A stretch of 64,000 nucleotides of DNA from Craterostigma plantagineum (GCA_027422505.1 JAPQWV010000498.1:372001-436000), one strand, 5' to 3'; positions 1-10,846 are shown, counted from the first letter of the stretch. The notes: generated by a model not told the origin, from the letters alone. Numbers and translations: made by a program.

Positions 1-45
1 TTGATTGTCGTATGTGACCTCTTTTTGTTTGTTCTTAATGCATAG

Positions 46-153
46 GATCAGCCTATTTGTTCGTTCTACCACCGCTACAGCATTTGCAAGTACGGGCCAA
101 GTTGTAAATATGATCATCCTTCGAGTTACTCTCCAATGCCTCCTCCATTCTGA
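46..153 (+). CDS. CCCH zinc-finger protein, last exon only (partial)
   Basis: An intron ending in CATAG (41-45) is followed by a 35-codon in-phase exon (34 residues) ending in TGA at 151-153. The exon encodes a complete C-x8-C-x5-C-x3-H zinc finger (Cys at codon 5, motif start CSFYHRYSIC, then CKYDH) and a short Pro-rich tail ending in PMPPPF. This is the usual last finger and C-terminus of plant ZFN-type CCCH proteins, which bind RNA or DNA. The rest of the gene lies outside the window. The right copy of the duplicated block has no counterpart of this exon, so it marks the native left flank of copy 1. In Arabidopsis the CCCH gene At3g48440 is, from memory, close to the homologues of the next GDSL and CYP94B genes. 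Family certain, member uncertain. Confidence 0.85.
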   Translation, partial: DQPICSFYHRYSICKYGPSCKYDHPSSYSPMPPPF

Positions 154-1273
154 TAAACTCCTTTAGATGAAATGAAATGAGAGCTGCTTTTTCATGTCTT
201 AAGCGTAGAGATCTTCTGCTTTTAATTTAAACTGTTTCTTTTTTCGTTATTACCTGGGATGGGATAGAAGCAGAGCAGAGGAGACTGAATCCTCCATAAT
301 ATTATATATCTGTTGATTATTTGGTAATATGATTAGTGCGCGGGCTCAAGCTCTTTTCCTAAAGCCCGATTCCCAAGCCTTGCCTTGTGAAATTAATTGT
401 CCATTTCCATGATAATGAAATTTAAATGATAAATTTTCTCCGCGTATGAGTATGACCTAGTAGTGATTAGGTTTTGAGATACTTTTTGAGTATTGAGTTT
501 AGATTCACTAGTGACCTTGATTTTTAACGTTGGTTGGGTGGAATATATGGTGGAAATTTTCACCCACCCTCAAACTGTCCATAGCTGATTGAGTTCAAGA
601 TATATTATTACACTAGCTAGAAGAAAATTGTCAGACAATGTGGTACGTACTTTGTAGCTGACAAGAAGGTACATGATAAGCTACCTCGATTAAAATCCCA
701 CTGCATCATTGATTCCAACTTGTGAGTTGAGTTATTACATCCCATTCAACAATTATTTTGATATCATAATAACCCAATCAAGTAAATCTATGGTTAGTGA
801 AGGTCAATGGTTCAATTTCACTTGTGTACTCTTACTAACTATTTGTATAGTATGTGTGTATATCGGGGCAAGTGGCATTATTTTCCCTTCATAAGTCGGC
901 TTTTAGGGTTTATGTGGCGTTGGTGTGTGGGGGATAATGTAAAAAAAAAAAAAACAGACAGCGAAGTGTAAGAACTAAAAAAGTATTCCACTTGCCATAC
1001 CTATATTATATTAGCAATTGAAATGTTGAAATAAGAACGAAATAAATGCATGAGCAGGTGGTTGCTGCTGTTGCCTTGACGTAACAAGACAATGAACATG
1101 CAGTCTTTAATTACACACAACCACCGTAGCAAACAACCATTCCACTAACAATTCGATAAACAATTATATATATAGGCAATGATCAAACAAACCCTAAATC
1201 GACTAGACCATTCCTATACAACCAAGGTGTACCCTCGTTCCTCATTCCAAAACAAGAAATAATAAAAGAAAAG
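154..1273. other. Spacer: zinc-finger 3' UTR, left edge of duplicated block, GDSL promoter
   Basis: No gene seen. Homology to the second copy of block A begins near 210-221 and is patchy at first. Positions 441-605 have no match in the second copy, which has a different 129-bp stretch at 29433-29561. From about 606 onward the two copies align closely. A TATA-like TATATATA lies near 1165-1174, about 100 bases before the GDSL start codon. A short open frame at 709-894 has no recognisable product. Confidence 0.6.
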
Positions 1274-2521
1274 ATGACGACGACTAACACAAACTCCTTT
1301 CAAGTACCAATAAAACTCCTCGCAATAACAACGCTCACAACACTTCTTCTCCTCACTTCTAAGGCAACCTCGTCGCCATTGCCTTTCAAGAAGCTATACG
1401 CCTTCGGAGATTCTTACACAGACACTGGAAACACGCGAACCTCGACGGGCCCCACCGCCTTCAACCACGTGTCGGACCCACCGTACGGCGTCACGTTCTT
1501 CCACCGCCCCACCAACCGTTACTCCGACGGCCGCATAGTCTTGGACTTCCTCGCCGAAGCCCTAGGCCTACCTTTTACCCCTCCCTACAGAGACCCTAAC
1601 GCCGACCGTTCCTATGGCGTCAGCTTCGCCGTCGGCGGAGCCACGGCGATAAGGCACGGCTTCTTCGCCAAGAACAACATCAGCTTCAACCTAGTGAAGC
1701 AGTCTCTTCAGACGCAGCTAGTTTGGCTCGACAAGGTGTTGAAGGAGAGCAAAGATGGGTACTGTAGAGACGTGGAGACAACGCCGGAGGAGTGTAAGAA
1801 GGCTTTCGACGATTCTTTGATATGGGTTGGCGAGATTGGCGCAAACGATTATACTGCTAGCCTTGGATCCTCTCTCTCTAGTAGGGTTATTCGATCTCTT
1901 GCCATAAAAAGCGTTGACGGTTTCTTACAGGTGAAATGACGAGGCGATGGCATGCTTGCTATCTTAAAATATAGGGTCTATTCATCTTTATTCATCTACA
2001 ATCTTTGACTCTTTACAATATAGGTATTGCTCAAGAAAGGCGCGAAACACATAGTAGTCCAAGGCTTGCCGGCGACTGGCTGTGAAACGTACATTTATGC
2101 TCTATCTTCGCCTGACGATAGAGACAACATGGGCTGCGTGGCCACCATTAACGAGCTAGTTCGGACACACAATGCAGCCCTCAAATCTACCCTCGAAGTT
2201 CTGAGGAAGAAATACCCACAAGCGACTATTCTCTATGCAGATTACTACAAGGCCCACTTGAATGTGTTCAACAACGCTGCTAAATATGGGTTCAAGGAGC
2301 GGCTTAAGGCTTGCTGTGGATTCGGCGGCGGAGAGTATAACTTCGATGTGTTTAACACCTGCGGTTCTCCTTCCTCAAGTTCGTGCAGTGACCCGTCTTC
2401 TTACATCAACTGGGACGGCGCGCACTTCACGGAAGCTGTGTATAAGGTGATGACCGAGGGTTTTGTTAATGGGAGTTACTGCGAGCCTTCGTTTAGTTAC
2501 ATGATGATGAGAAGAAGTTAA
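1274..2521 (+). CDS. GDSL esterase/lipase (At3g48460-like), copy 1
   Basis: Two exons, 1274-1930 and 2024-2521. They are joined by a 93-bp GT-AG intron at a codon boundary (Gln219 then Val220) and give 384 aa. The N-terminus has a hydrophobic signal peptide (about residues 12-33). Block I is FGDSYTDTGN with nucleophile Ser47. GEIGANDY (about 187-194) supplies the oxyanion Gly/Asn. DGAHFTE (350-356) supplies the catalytic Asp and His. The length and the TGP-FNHVSDPPYG stretch match the plant GDSL subgroup containing At3g48460 and acetylajmalan esterase-like enzymes, which are secreted hydrolases of acyl or acetyl esters. The substrate cannot be told from sequence. The next gene, PPR, is convergent. 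The second copy at 30228-31475 encodes the same protein. Confidence 0.92.
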
Positions 2522-3837
2522 AAATGGAGTCTTGTGCTTATGATTAAGGTGTCTGATGATGATGAGTTCTTCTGAATTGTTTAGGGTTTGTTTTGGGTAC
2601 TTGCGGTGATGTTGTTGTCTCGAATTTGAGTGTTATTGCAAATGCAGTCCAAGTTATAATTTAAATTAAATAATTCGTGGAAAATGTGATCCTCTCTATA
2701 CTCTTCAACGTTCTTTTCAATCGCACATTTCGATGTTTACTGTGTCCTTTGATGATGGTGAAAGCTTACATTAAAGAACGTAGTTACAAGGGCTAGAGAG
2801 ATATTTTGTTAAATAAGGAAAAATCTTATACAGACGCTGATGTTTTCACCACATTACTACAGCAAGCAATAATCCCATCGTCAAGCACACATTAGTAGTT
2901 TACTACAGCAAGCAATAATCCCATCGTGAACGCACCTGTTATGTGGTATTTTTTTGTACCACGTCAACATGCCAAATCAATCCCCGACGGATTCACTAAT
3001 CTCATGTGTATGTTATAAATCAATAAAAAATCCCATGTATGCCGATTTGGCGCGTTGATGTGGTTGGTGCTCACGCAAGGTGACCACCATAACATTACTC
3101 TATATATATATATATATATATGCAAATCTTTCATGAAAGGTTTTTGTCGTTGTTGTGTATTAGATATATATATATATATATATATTATACTCCTATATAT
3201 ATATATATTATATACGTCACCACGGAAGAAAATATGTCAAAGCAGCTAGCTTGTAAGCATATGTCTGTAAATGCCTTCCATGAATTAATGGAAGAGAGCC
3301 CACATATCTAATAGTAAGATGACGTTTCAACCAACAAAAGATATCCCCATGAAATGTTTATTATCCCCGTCTTGAACTCAGTCATGACGAACGACTAGTC
3401 GTACATTACATGTGCTTTTTAAAATTGGTACAGTTATCAATATTTATGAGGGTGTGGTACAGTACTGGATGTTGGGATATTGCAATATTTTTTAATATCT
3501 AATAGAAAGAATCGCATAAATGGTATGTCATTAAACGACAAACGCATTTAATTAACCATCATTGCCCAACTAACATACATAACTCGCAACAAAAAGTCCA
3601 TATCTCACCTCACTCACGCGAGGGACTTATTCACCATTTAATGTATTGACCTGTAAAATCGTCCCTATACTACCCTTTACATAACGCCTATTTTCTTGGA
3701 TCTCTGCTCCTTTGAGTGGGTATATTCTCTTCCTCTTCCATTAGTTAGAACTTAGAAGGTAGGGTACAACTTACAGAGCCCAGTTATTGGGCTGAGTTAG
3801 CTGATTTATAAAGTTATTGGGCCGTCGGCCCAATTAA

Positions 3838-3873
<36 letters not shown>

Positions 3874-4090
3874 CAATTGACCATCGTAGTTTCCCATTTC
3901 ATGTAGCAGTCACATTCCATTTTCTAAATTTCAAGAATTTGCCTGATATATTACTCAAGAAACAACGATGAAATGATGATGACTGAACATTAAACTACTA
4001 TATATATATTATCCTCGGACTATTTCCCAAGAACAGAGGTTGTAAAGAATCGAAACTCATAACATAAGCATCTATCTATCATCATCACAC
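2522..4090. other. Convergent intergenic region with microsatellites and a site-II palindrome
   Basis: No gene is supported. The region lies between the 3' ends of the GDSL and PPR genes. It holds (TA)n tracts near 3102-3122 and 3163-3212, a repeated 25-30 bp segment (ACTACAGCAAGCAATAATCC, near 2856 and 2901), and a (CT)n tract at 3840-3872. At 3817-3833 there is a perfect palindrome TTGGGCC-GTC-GGCCCAA. Short frames here consist largely of TA-repeat codons and are not convincing. Confidence 0.6.
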
Positions 4091-6196
4091 TCACCAGTAA
4101 TCACCACAAGAGCAAATCCCATCCTTGAAATGATGAAATCTGCTGCCATCCCTCATAACAATGTCCCTATCGTACGCCTTCGAAATCATCTTCATCACAC
4201 AATGACAGTCATTGCATATCCTATGGCTCTGCACAAGCTGCAATGGAGTCGAATCCTCGGTGCTCATCAGCCCAAAAGAAACCGCCAGCTTTTCGCTGTG
4301 GTGCGTCGACATGCTCTGCTCCCTTTCGTCCACGTCGGGCAGCAAACTCCTCCCCTCGGGCAGGTACCCGTCCCTCGAAATCCTAAGCATAATCTCCTCC
4401 AATTTCCCGTAAATCTCATCCGTCTGAAAATGGGACTTATCCGCCGTAAAGAAGACATAAGGCTTTTTCCTTACCTCAATCCAAGTACAAGCAGGCATCA
4501 TCCTCAGACCCTTTGCCCTAAGCGTCTGAAAAACTCGGGCAGCTTCCTCATATTTTCCAGCACCGTTGTAGATGTTGAGAAGGACGACGTAGTTCGAAAG
4601 CTTCTCTGGCTCCATGCCATAAAGCTTCTCAGCTGCGAATTTCCCGAGCTCGAAATTCTTGTGGGCCCGACAAGCAGTGAGAAGGGCGGCCCACATGTTG
4701 ATCGTGGGCTCTAAAGGCCCGTTTTTTATCAGCGAAAAGGCCTCGTCGAGCAGGCCCTCTCGGCCCAACAGCTCGACCATGCAGGCGTAGTGCATGGCCC
4801 GAGGCTTCACCTTGAAATCACGGCTCATCGATTCGAAGATTTCCCACCCAATTTCTGACAGGCCCGAGTAGCAGCACGCCGACAGGACTGCGAGGAAAGT
4901 CACGTGATTGGGCGCCATTTTTCCTCGCACCATTCGTTCGAACAGCTCTACAGCTTCGGGCCCACGCCCGTGGTTTCCATAGCCCGAGATCAAGGCGTTC
5001 CACGAGACTATGTTCTTTTGGGGCATCTTTTCGAAGACGTGCCTGGCGTCCTCTATTCTCCCCCATTTGCTGTAGAAGTCGACGAGCGCTGTGTTGGCTA
5101 CTATGTCGAGGCCGAAACCGTTTCTGACAAGGCTGGCGTGGGCTTGCTTGGCGTGCTCTAACGAGGCCAGCCTTGTGCATACTCGAATGATGATCGAGTA
5201 GGTGAAATGGTCCATTTTGACGCCTGAATCTTGCATTTCGTAGTACATGCGCAAGGCTTCTTCGCTGAAGCCGTGGAGGGCATAGCCTGCGATGATGCTG
5301 TTCCAAGCTACTGTGGTTTTCTCGGGCATTTTGTCGAATACAGATCGAGCGTTTTCAATGCAGCCACACTTGCTGTACATGTCGATCAACGAGCAAGAAA
5401 TGAACGCATCGCTGCTCAGGCCCGTTTTTAATGCGATTGAGTGGATCTGTTTTCCGGGGTAAATAAATCCCAGGCCAGTCGAAGCTCGGATCATGCTAGC
5501 CAGAGATCGAGAGCCCACGTCTAAGTTTTCCTCCCACATAGTTAAGAAGAGCCTAAATGCATCTAAGTAATCGCCTGAGTCCACTAATCCCATGATAATG
5601 GTGTTCCACGAAACGACATTTCTTTCAGGCATTTCTTCGAACAGCTTGCGAGCGTCGATCATCATCCCGCACTTCACGTGCATTAACAGAACTCTGTTCA
5701 TCAGATACAAATCCATGTCTACCTCAGAATCAAGCATGCTTCTAAACACTCTCTTCACACCTCTAATTGACCTCGATCCAATACAAGCACCGACCAAAGC
5801 ATCGTAAGTACCGGCGCCGATATCAGCAGCATTTTCACATTCCAAAATCTCGAATAACTCAAGAGCTTCATTGTACCTTTTGCAAAGCACTAACTTTTCT
5901 ATCTGCCCACAAATCCAAGGACTGAAGGAAGAATCTTTAGAATGAGATTCGCCGGGAAAACGCTCTCTATCGATCTTCACAAATTTTTCCTCCTTTCTCA
6001 GGTGCTTAGGTGCTGGCCTCGGTCTTAATCCCTGATCCAGCAAAGAACAACGAAATTTGAACAACGAAGCTTTGCTACTCCTCTTTTTCAGTGAAAAGTT
6101 CTCGTAAAGATGAATTTTTTGCTTGCCGGCGTTTATCAGCGAGCATGCGTATCCGTAGCTGTTCTGAATTTGATCTAGTGGTAATGAGATATCCAT
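4091..6196 (-). CDS. PLS-class DYW pentatricopeptide repeat protein, copy 1
   Basis: Single-exon ORF of 701 aa, ATG at 6196, typical of intronless plant PPR genes. A basic N-terminal region of about 90 residues fits an organelle transit peptide. It is followed by P/L/S-type PPR motifs with the usual cores (for example NVVSWNTIIMGLVDSG, FISCSLIDMYSKCG, NIVSWNALISGYGNHG), then E/E+ motifs, then a complete DYW domain. The domain has the deaminase-type zinc signature HHSEKLA and CNDC and ends in GDYW. DYW-PPR proteins bind organellar RNA and usually direct or perform C-to-U editing. Length and N-terminus resemble the predicted chloroplast protein At5g50390. This assignment is from memory and the RNA target is unknown. 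The copy at 33044-35149 encodes an identical protein. Confidence 0.93.
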   Translation of the reverse strand: MDISLPLDQIQNSYGYACSLINAGKQKIHLYENFSLKKRSSKASLFKFRCSLLDQGLRPRPAPKHLRKEEKFVKIDRERFPGESHSKDSSFSPWICGQIEKLVLCKRYNEALELFEILECENAADIGAGTYDALVGACIGSRSIRGVKRVFRSMLDSEVDMDLYLMNRVLLMHVKCGMMIDARKLFEEMPERNVVSWNTIIMGLVDSGDYLDAFRLFLTMWEENLDVGSRSLASMIRASTGLGFIYPGKQIHSIALKTGLSSDAFISCSLIDMYSKCGCIENARSVFDKMPEKTTVAWNSIIAGYALHGFSEEALRMYYEMQDSGVKMDHFTYSIIIRVCTRLASLEHAKQAHASLVRNGFGLDIVANTALVDFYSKWGRIEDARHVFEKMPQKNIVSWNALISGYGNHGRGPEAVELFERMVRGKMAPNHVTFLAVLSACCYSGLSEIGWEIFESMSRDFKVKPRAMHYACMVELLGREGLLDEAFSLIKNGPLEPTINMWAALLTACRAHKNFELGKFAAEKLYGMEPEKLSNYVVLLNIYNGAGKYEEAARVFQTLRAKGLRMMPACTWIEVRKKPYVFFTADKSHFQTDEIYGKLEEIMLRISRDGYLPEGRSLLPDVDEREQSMSTHHSEKLAVSFGLMSTEDSTPLQLVQSHRICNDCHCVMKMISKAYDRDIVMRDGSRFHHFKDGICSCGDYW

Positions 6197-6598
6197 CTGG
6201 GAAGCAATGAAGATGGAAACGGCACTGAACTCTAAATTGCTCGATGAGATGAGATCTTATATTTGCGTTGTTACATTTACGACATACTTCTTTGAGTTGT
6301 CCGAATGTCCAGGTTTGGGCTTTGCAAGTTCCGCCAAAGTAGTTTGGTGGTTAGTTCAAGTGAACTGATCGACCAAATTATAGTAGCGGACATTAAATTA
6401 TTTATGGCTATATATATATATATATATAAATATTTAGGGACATTAAATTATTTATGGCTATATATATATATTCTGCCTGCACTGCACTAAGTTTAATTGG
6501 ATTCCTACTTTCTTGTGGGACCAACTACAATGATCATCGTTTTCCCATTTTACATGCAGATGATACGGGTGTTTTCAAACCCATTACCTCAACATGGT

Positions 6599-6603
<5 letters not shown>
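6197..6603. other. PPR upstream region with (TA)n
   Basis: No gene seen. It contains the PPR 5' flank and a 24-bp direct repeat (GGGACATTAAATTATTTATG motif near 6388 and 6437), each copy followed by (TA)n. The LINE fragment begins at the end of the next (TA)n tract. Confidence 0.5.

Positions 6604-6636
<33 letters not shown>
6604..6636. repeat. (TA)n microsatellite, left flank of LINE, copy 1
   Basis: Uninterrupted TA dinucleotides following AACA, directly abutting the first LINE base at 6637. A matching CA(TA)n tract follows the LINE poly(A) at 8508. The two therefore look like the target-site duplication of the insertion. Confidence 0.75.
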
Positions 6637-6639
<3 letters not shown>

Positions 6640-8507
6640 GGCGAAGCAGGCATGGCGGCTGATGACGCGACCCGATACCCTTGTCTCAAGAATATTTAGG
6701 GCTAAGTACTACCCGAATCAAGATATCCTGGAGGCGAATCTTGGTCATAAACCATCACTGACATGGCGTGGGATCTTCTCAGCGTGCGAGGTTCTTCGAG
6801 CGGGGTATCGATGTCAAATAGGTAATGGTTGTTCTGTCAAGGTCTGGGGCGAACCGTGGCTTCCACGAGCATATATGCCGAAAGTTGTCTCGCCGCCAAT
6901 TCCAGGCTTTGAAGAATTACGAGTTTCTGACCTCGATCTTCTCGACCAGGTACATGGAATACTTCGCTAATCCGAGCTTTATTTTTACCAATGGATGCAG
7001 AGTCTATCCTTGGCTGTCCACGTAGTTCATTGGGTGCTTCATATAGACGAGTGTGGGGTTTCTCGAAGGATGGCATTTTCTCCGTGAAATCAGCATATTG
7101 GGTTTCTCGCATGATTCACGGGACTCCAACGGCGGCTTCCTCCTCATCTCCGCCTATGTGGAAGTTCATTTGGAATGCTGACACACCACCCCGAGTCAAG
7201 CTGCTTGCATGGAGACTCGGTCGAAATCTGCTACCGACGGCGGCAAATCTCGAATCTCGCCATTATATAGCCGACCCCTCGTGTAGGCGTTGTGGGTTTG
7301 CATGGGAAGATGACCGCCATGTGTTTCTAAATTGTCCAAACTCAAAAGCTTTTTGGGTCCGATCGCTATTGGATGGAATAAAATCCATTAGAAGAAACAG
7401 AAAGTGAACAATGCCGATGCAAGTTGGGTCGGGAAATGCGAAGAGTGTTGACTCACTCACCGTAACTTGTGCTTGTTAGATCTCGCAAAGGTTGATGATA
7501 CGATCCCAATAAATTAATTATTTTTCCTTAATAGTGCAAAAAGCTAATTCACCAATCTCTACTCTTTAGTAAGTTAAAATCAATGACAGTGATGGATCCA
7601 AAGTTACTGCTGTCGATGTATTAACAAGAAATTCATACAATAATACTAAATACAAAAGAATAAGGAAAAACAAAAGAAGAAAGACACAGAAGGCATGCTT
7701 ATGTTGGTTAGCTAGCCGTCGATGTAAGCCCAGCCCAACCGATCGCCGATTCCGTACGCTAAAATTCGCAATTGGTCGACATCGGCTGTGGCATGGTTGC
7801 GGGATATGCACGAGATTATGACGAATGCGGAATTTGCTCTCTTTCTAAGCCACTGTTGGGCGCTCTGGGATGTGCGGAACAGATTTACGATGGGAAACGA
7901 AGCGTTCACTGTGGAACAAGCTTCATCAAGGGCGATTGCGATGCTTTTTCGAGAGGACCGAATAGAGGATCAAAGCAGGACCGGGTTTCCGCCCGATCTT
8001 GGTAAATTGTCAAAGCCTAATCATAATTTTATCAAATTGAATTTTGATGGTGCTATTCACAAGGGGAGGAAGGGAGCGTCAGTCGGTGTCGTTGCTCGTG
8101 ATTATGAGGGTCGTTGCATTGAGTGGTGGTCGAAATTCTTTCACGGAGTCTTCGAGCCTGAGACAATTGAAACAATGGCGGCGCGTCTGGCCTTTGAGGT
8201 TGCACATCAAAGGGGATGGATGCAAATTATTATCGAGGGGGACTGTCGAACAGTGATTTCGAATCTAAAAAATAGAAGTATTGCTTCACTTCGTGCGGGC
8301 TGCATTCTCAATGATTGTGTCTCTTTGTTATCGTTTTTCTTTTCGGTTAACTTTTCATTTGTTAAGAGAGAATGTAACTCGGTAGCTCACTATTTAGCTA
8401 AGGTGTTGGGATTTGATTGGGAAGGTTGTTCTACGCCGACCCAGGCTATGGCGAACCTGTTACGTTATGATATTAATTGAAAAAAGTTTTACTTTAAAAA
8501 AAAAAAA

Positions 8508-8508
<1 letters not shown>
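6637..8508 (+). mobile_element. 5'-truncated LINE (zf-RVT and RNase H-like region), copy 1
   Basis: The remnant starts abruptly in the C-terminal part of a reverse transcriptase (LAKQAWRLMTRPDTLVSRIF). It continues with the zinc-binding zf-RVT module (SVKSAYWVSRM, WNADTPPRVKLLAWRLG, CRRCGFAWEDDRHVFLNC, around 7050-7345), then a type-I RNase H-like domain at 7788-8480 (LNFDGAI, GVVARDYEG, EGDCRTVISNL, CNSVAHYLAK). This is the usual 3' half of plant L1-type elements. The frame is broken near 6970 and again between 7408 and 7787, where about 380 bp carries stops. The 3' end is a poly(A) run at 8496-8508. Being 5'-truncated and frame-broken it cannot move by itself. It is present at the same site in copy 2, so insertion predates the duplication. 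Confidence 0.88.
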
Positions 8509-8538
<30 letters not shown>

Positions 8539-8970
8539 TTTAAGAGAAACGTGAATTGGTTTTTGTTCCATCGCCATCATTGATCATAAGAAAAGGTGTG
8601 GAATTAGTCCAACATCTTGAAATATGCGGTTTCAGTTCAACATATTCAATTGGTCAACTCAAAATACGTCGGCTCATTAAACAAAAAAGTTTCCTTTGGA
8701 TTCTTTTGTATTAAATGTTGGAGGAAGAATATTAAAAAAAGAAATACAAAGAAGATATATGTACTTTATTAGCAGTCTGTTCAATTCAAAATAGGTGTAA
8801 TTTGTAAAAAACGAGTATTATTAGTCAATTCAAGAAGAAGGTTCTAATAGTATACATATTTTCTCTTCATTTAAAAATTCTCTGACACATTAATAATAAA
8901 AAAAAAGGAAAACGAAGAACAAATAGCCAATTCAACAGTCAACAAAGCAAATCGTAACCTACGACCGTCA
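8509..8970. other. Spacer downstream of LINE and CYP94B
   Basis: No gene seen. It begins with a (TA)n tract (8510-8534) that is probably the right half of the LINE target duplication. The remainder is AT-rich and includes the CYP94B 3' UTR. Confidence 0.5.
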
Positions 8971-10590
8971 TCATCGCAGCCTCCTCGGCCGAACCCTGAC
9001 CTTAAACCCGCCGGCCATATAAGCCGTGAGCATGGGAACAAAAACCGGCCGGTCCTCACTAACAGGGACAAGCTCGAACCGGCTAAGAACCGAAGCCACC
9101 ACATACTTCATCTGCACAAAAGCCATCTCCTTCCCCAAACAAACCCTAGGTCCCGCCTGAAAAACTGGAAACTTGAAAGGGCTCATGGGTCCGATCTCAA
9201 GGCCGTCCTCGCCGAGCCACCGCTCGGGCCTAAACTCCGGCCAGTCGTCGCCCCAAAGCTCGACCATCCTTCCCATTCCATACGGAAAGTACGTGACGCG
9301 GTTCCCTTTATAAACCCTGGTGCCGTCCGGCAAAACGTCGTCGCCGGCGGCGTGCTTTGAGTCCCAGACCACCGGCGGGTAGAGCCTCATGGACTCGCAT
9401 AGGCAAGCCTTGACGTACTTCATCTCCTTTAGTTCGTCGAAGCCCAGGTTTTTGTGGGACGTGATTTCCTTTACCAGCTTCTCCTCGACCCGTGGGTGCC
9501 ACGTCAGCAGCCAGAAGAGCCACGTCAGCGCCGCCGAAGTGGTGTCTCGCCCGGCCATCAAGAAGCTTATCACCATGTCCCTGACCATGTCGTCGCTCAG
9601 CCCAGCTTCCAAGAATCTCGACAGTAGATCGCCGTCGTCGTTTTTGTAATTGTTACTGTATCTTTTTTTATTATTGCAGCTAGTCGTGGGAGCGGTAGCT
9701 GATGGTGTAATGATTTCCTTTTCTCCGTCGTCTTTTTCGATTCTCTTGGTCTTGATTATGTCAGAGACGCATGCATGCACCGCAGAAACTGCCTTCTTCA
9801 ATTCTCTCTCCGTCCCCAAGTTCAAAGCCCTCTTCACCTTCCAAACGGCGGCCACCGGCGCCGCCCCTCTCACGGCGGAGAACTCAGACGCCCTGTCGAA
9901 AGCCACCGCGAGAGGCGGCGGAGGTTTCGAGAGGTCCAAGCAGTTTGGGTCCATCCCTAAGGAGACTCTGCAAATGGTGTCGAAAGAGAACCTCCTCAGC
10001 AAATCTTGCATGTCGACGACCGCACCACCACCTTCATCTCCGCCGGCGCCTCCACCACCGCCGCCCGCCGCCTTGGAGAGAGCAGGCACAAGTCTACAGT
10101 GTACCTCGTGTTCTAACACGCCGACGAGGAAGTCTCTGAGGGACCTCGTCGTGAACTCGTGGCTAGCCAGCTTCCTCTGCAGGTGCCACGTGTCTCCGTC
10201 GGAGTTGAAGATTCCGACCCCGAGAAAGTCGCCCAAGAGATCGGAGAACTGCTTTCCCTTGGGGAAATTCGAAAAATTGGTCTTGAGAACGTATTCCACG
10301 TTGCGTGGGTTTGCCGTGACGATCGTCCTCGGCGCGCCAAGGCGGTGCAAAACTATCGTCTGCGTCTTAGATTCCGACAAGAGATCCACGTACCAGCCCA
10401 GCAAACGGTGTCGGTTTCTGTAGAAGGAGATCAAGCTTTTGAGGCTCGGAACGACGTCGTACGATCGAAGGATGAGTTTCTTCAGTTTGAGGCTTAGTTT
10501 GTTGGTTGAAAGAAGCAGTAATGGCGACGAATGTAGTGAAGAAACGACGAGGAATATCAACAGTGAGAGAATGAAGAGAAGAGCTGCCAT
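8971..10590 (-). CDS. CYP94B: Cytochrome P450 CYP94B (jasmonoyl-isoleucine 12-hydroxylase type), copy 1
   Basis: Intronless ORF, 539 aa from the ATG at 10590. An upstream in-frame ATG at 10683 is embedded in the TATA box (TATAAATG), so it cannot lie in the mRNA. Features in order: N-terminal membrane anchor, FPKGKQFSDLLGDFLG and WHLQRKLASHEF (both characteristic of CYP94B), I-helix AGRDTTSA, K-helix ESMR, PERW, and heme loop FQAGPRVCLG with Cys484. CYP94B1/B3 are ER enzymes that omega-oxidise JA-Ile and so switch off jasmonate signalling; that role here is inferred from family. The Pro-rich hinge after the anchor is poorly conserved. Gly-rich (before the DMQDLLRRF stretch) and Asn/Lys-rich (before DDGDLLSRF) insertions are unusual. 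A G-box lies upstream. Copy 2 differs by one Gly-to-Ala change in the Gly-rich insert. Confidence 0.93.
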   Translation of the reverse strand: MAALLFILSLLIFLVVSSLHSSPLLLLSTNKLSLKLKKLILRSYDVVPSLKSLISFYRNRHRLLGWYVDLLSESKTQTIVLHRLGAPRTIVTANPRNVEYVLKTNFSNFPKGKQFSDLLGDFLGVGIFNSDGDTWHLQRKLASHEFTTRSLRDFLVGVLEHEVHCRLVPALSKAAGGGGGGAGGDEGGGAVVDMQDLLRRFSFDTICRVSLGMDPNCLDLSKPPPPLAVAFDRASEFSAVRGAAPVAAVWKVKRALNLGTERELKKAVSAVHACVSDIIKTKRIEKDDGEKEIITPSATAPTTSCNNKKRYSNNYKNDDGDLLSRFLEAGLSDDMVRDMVISFLMAGRDTTSAALTWLFWLLTWHPRVEEKLVKEITSHKNLGFDELKEMKYVKACLCESMRLYPPVVWDSKHAAGDDVLPDGTRVYKGNRVTYFPYGMGRMVELWGDDWPEFRPERWLGEDGLEIGPMSPFKFPVFQAGPRVCLGKEMAFVQMKYVVASVLSRFELVPVSEDRPVFVPMLTAYMAGGFKVRVRPRRLR

Positions 10591-10680
10591 CTTTGTAGAG
10601 TGTGAGAAAGGAAGGTAAGAGATAGAGAGAAGGCTTAATTGAGTTGAGGAGTGTGAGCTGAAAGAAATCAAGTGAGATGA

Positions 10681-10688
10681 CATTTATA
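10681..10688 (-). promoter_or_regulatory. TATA box of CYP94B, copy 1, overlapping a decoy ATG
   Basis: TATAAATG on the minus strand, 91 bases upstream of the chosen start codon. Transcription would begin about 25-30 bases downstream, after this ATG, so the ATG inside the TATA box is not translated. Confidence 0.75.
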
Positions 10689-10846
10689 CGCGCACGCAAG
10701 AAAGGTGATATGCAGAAAGAGATATAAAACAACTTTTTCTTTTTTCACACGTTTTTCTTTGGGGGAAAGGAAATGAACAAAATTTGCTCGAGATTTTTGG
10801 AGTTTCACCTTTTTCACGGCCATTTTTGCGGCGGTCTGACTCTGAG

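Noticed and set aside
4130..4714. 194-codon plus-strand frame
   Set aside because: Shadow of the PPR gene on the opposite strand, with no recognisable protein. Same at 33083-33667.
9650..10423. 257-codon open frame on the plus strand
   Set aside because: It lies entirely antisense to CYP94B and its product has no family motifs. GC-rich coding sequence on the other strand explains it. The same applies to 38606-39379.
10591..10683. 31-residue N-terminal extension of CYP94B
   Set aside because: Its ATG is inside the TATA box, and P450 membrane anchors start at the downstream Met.
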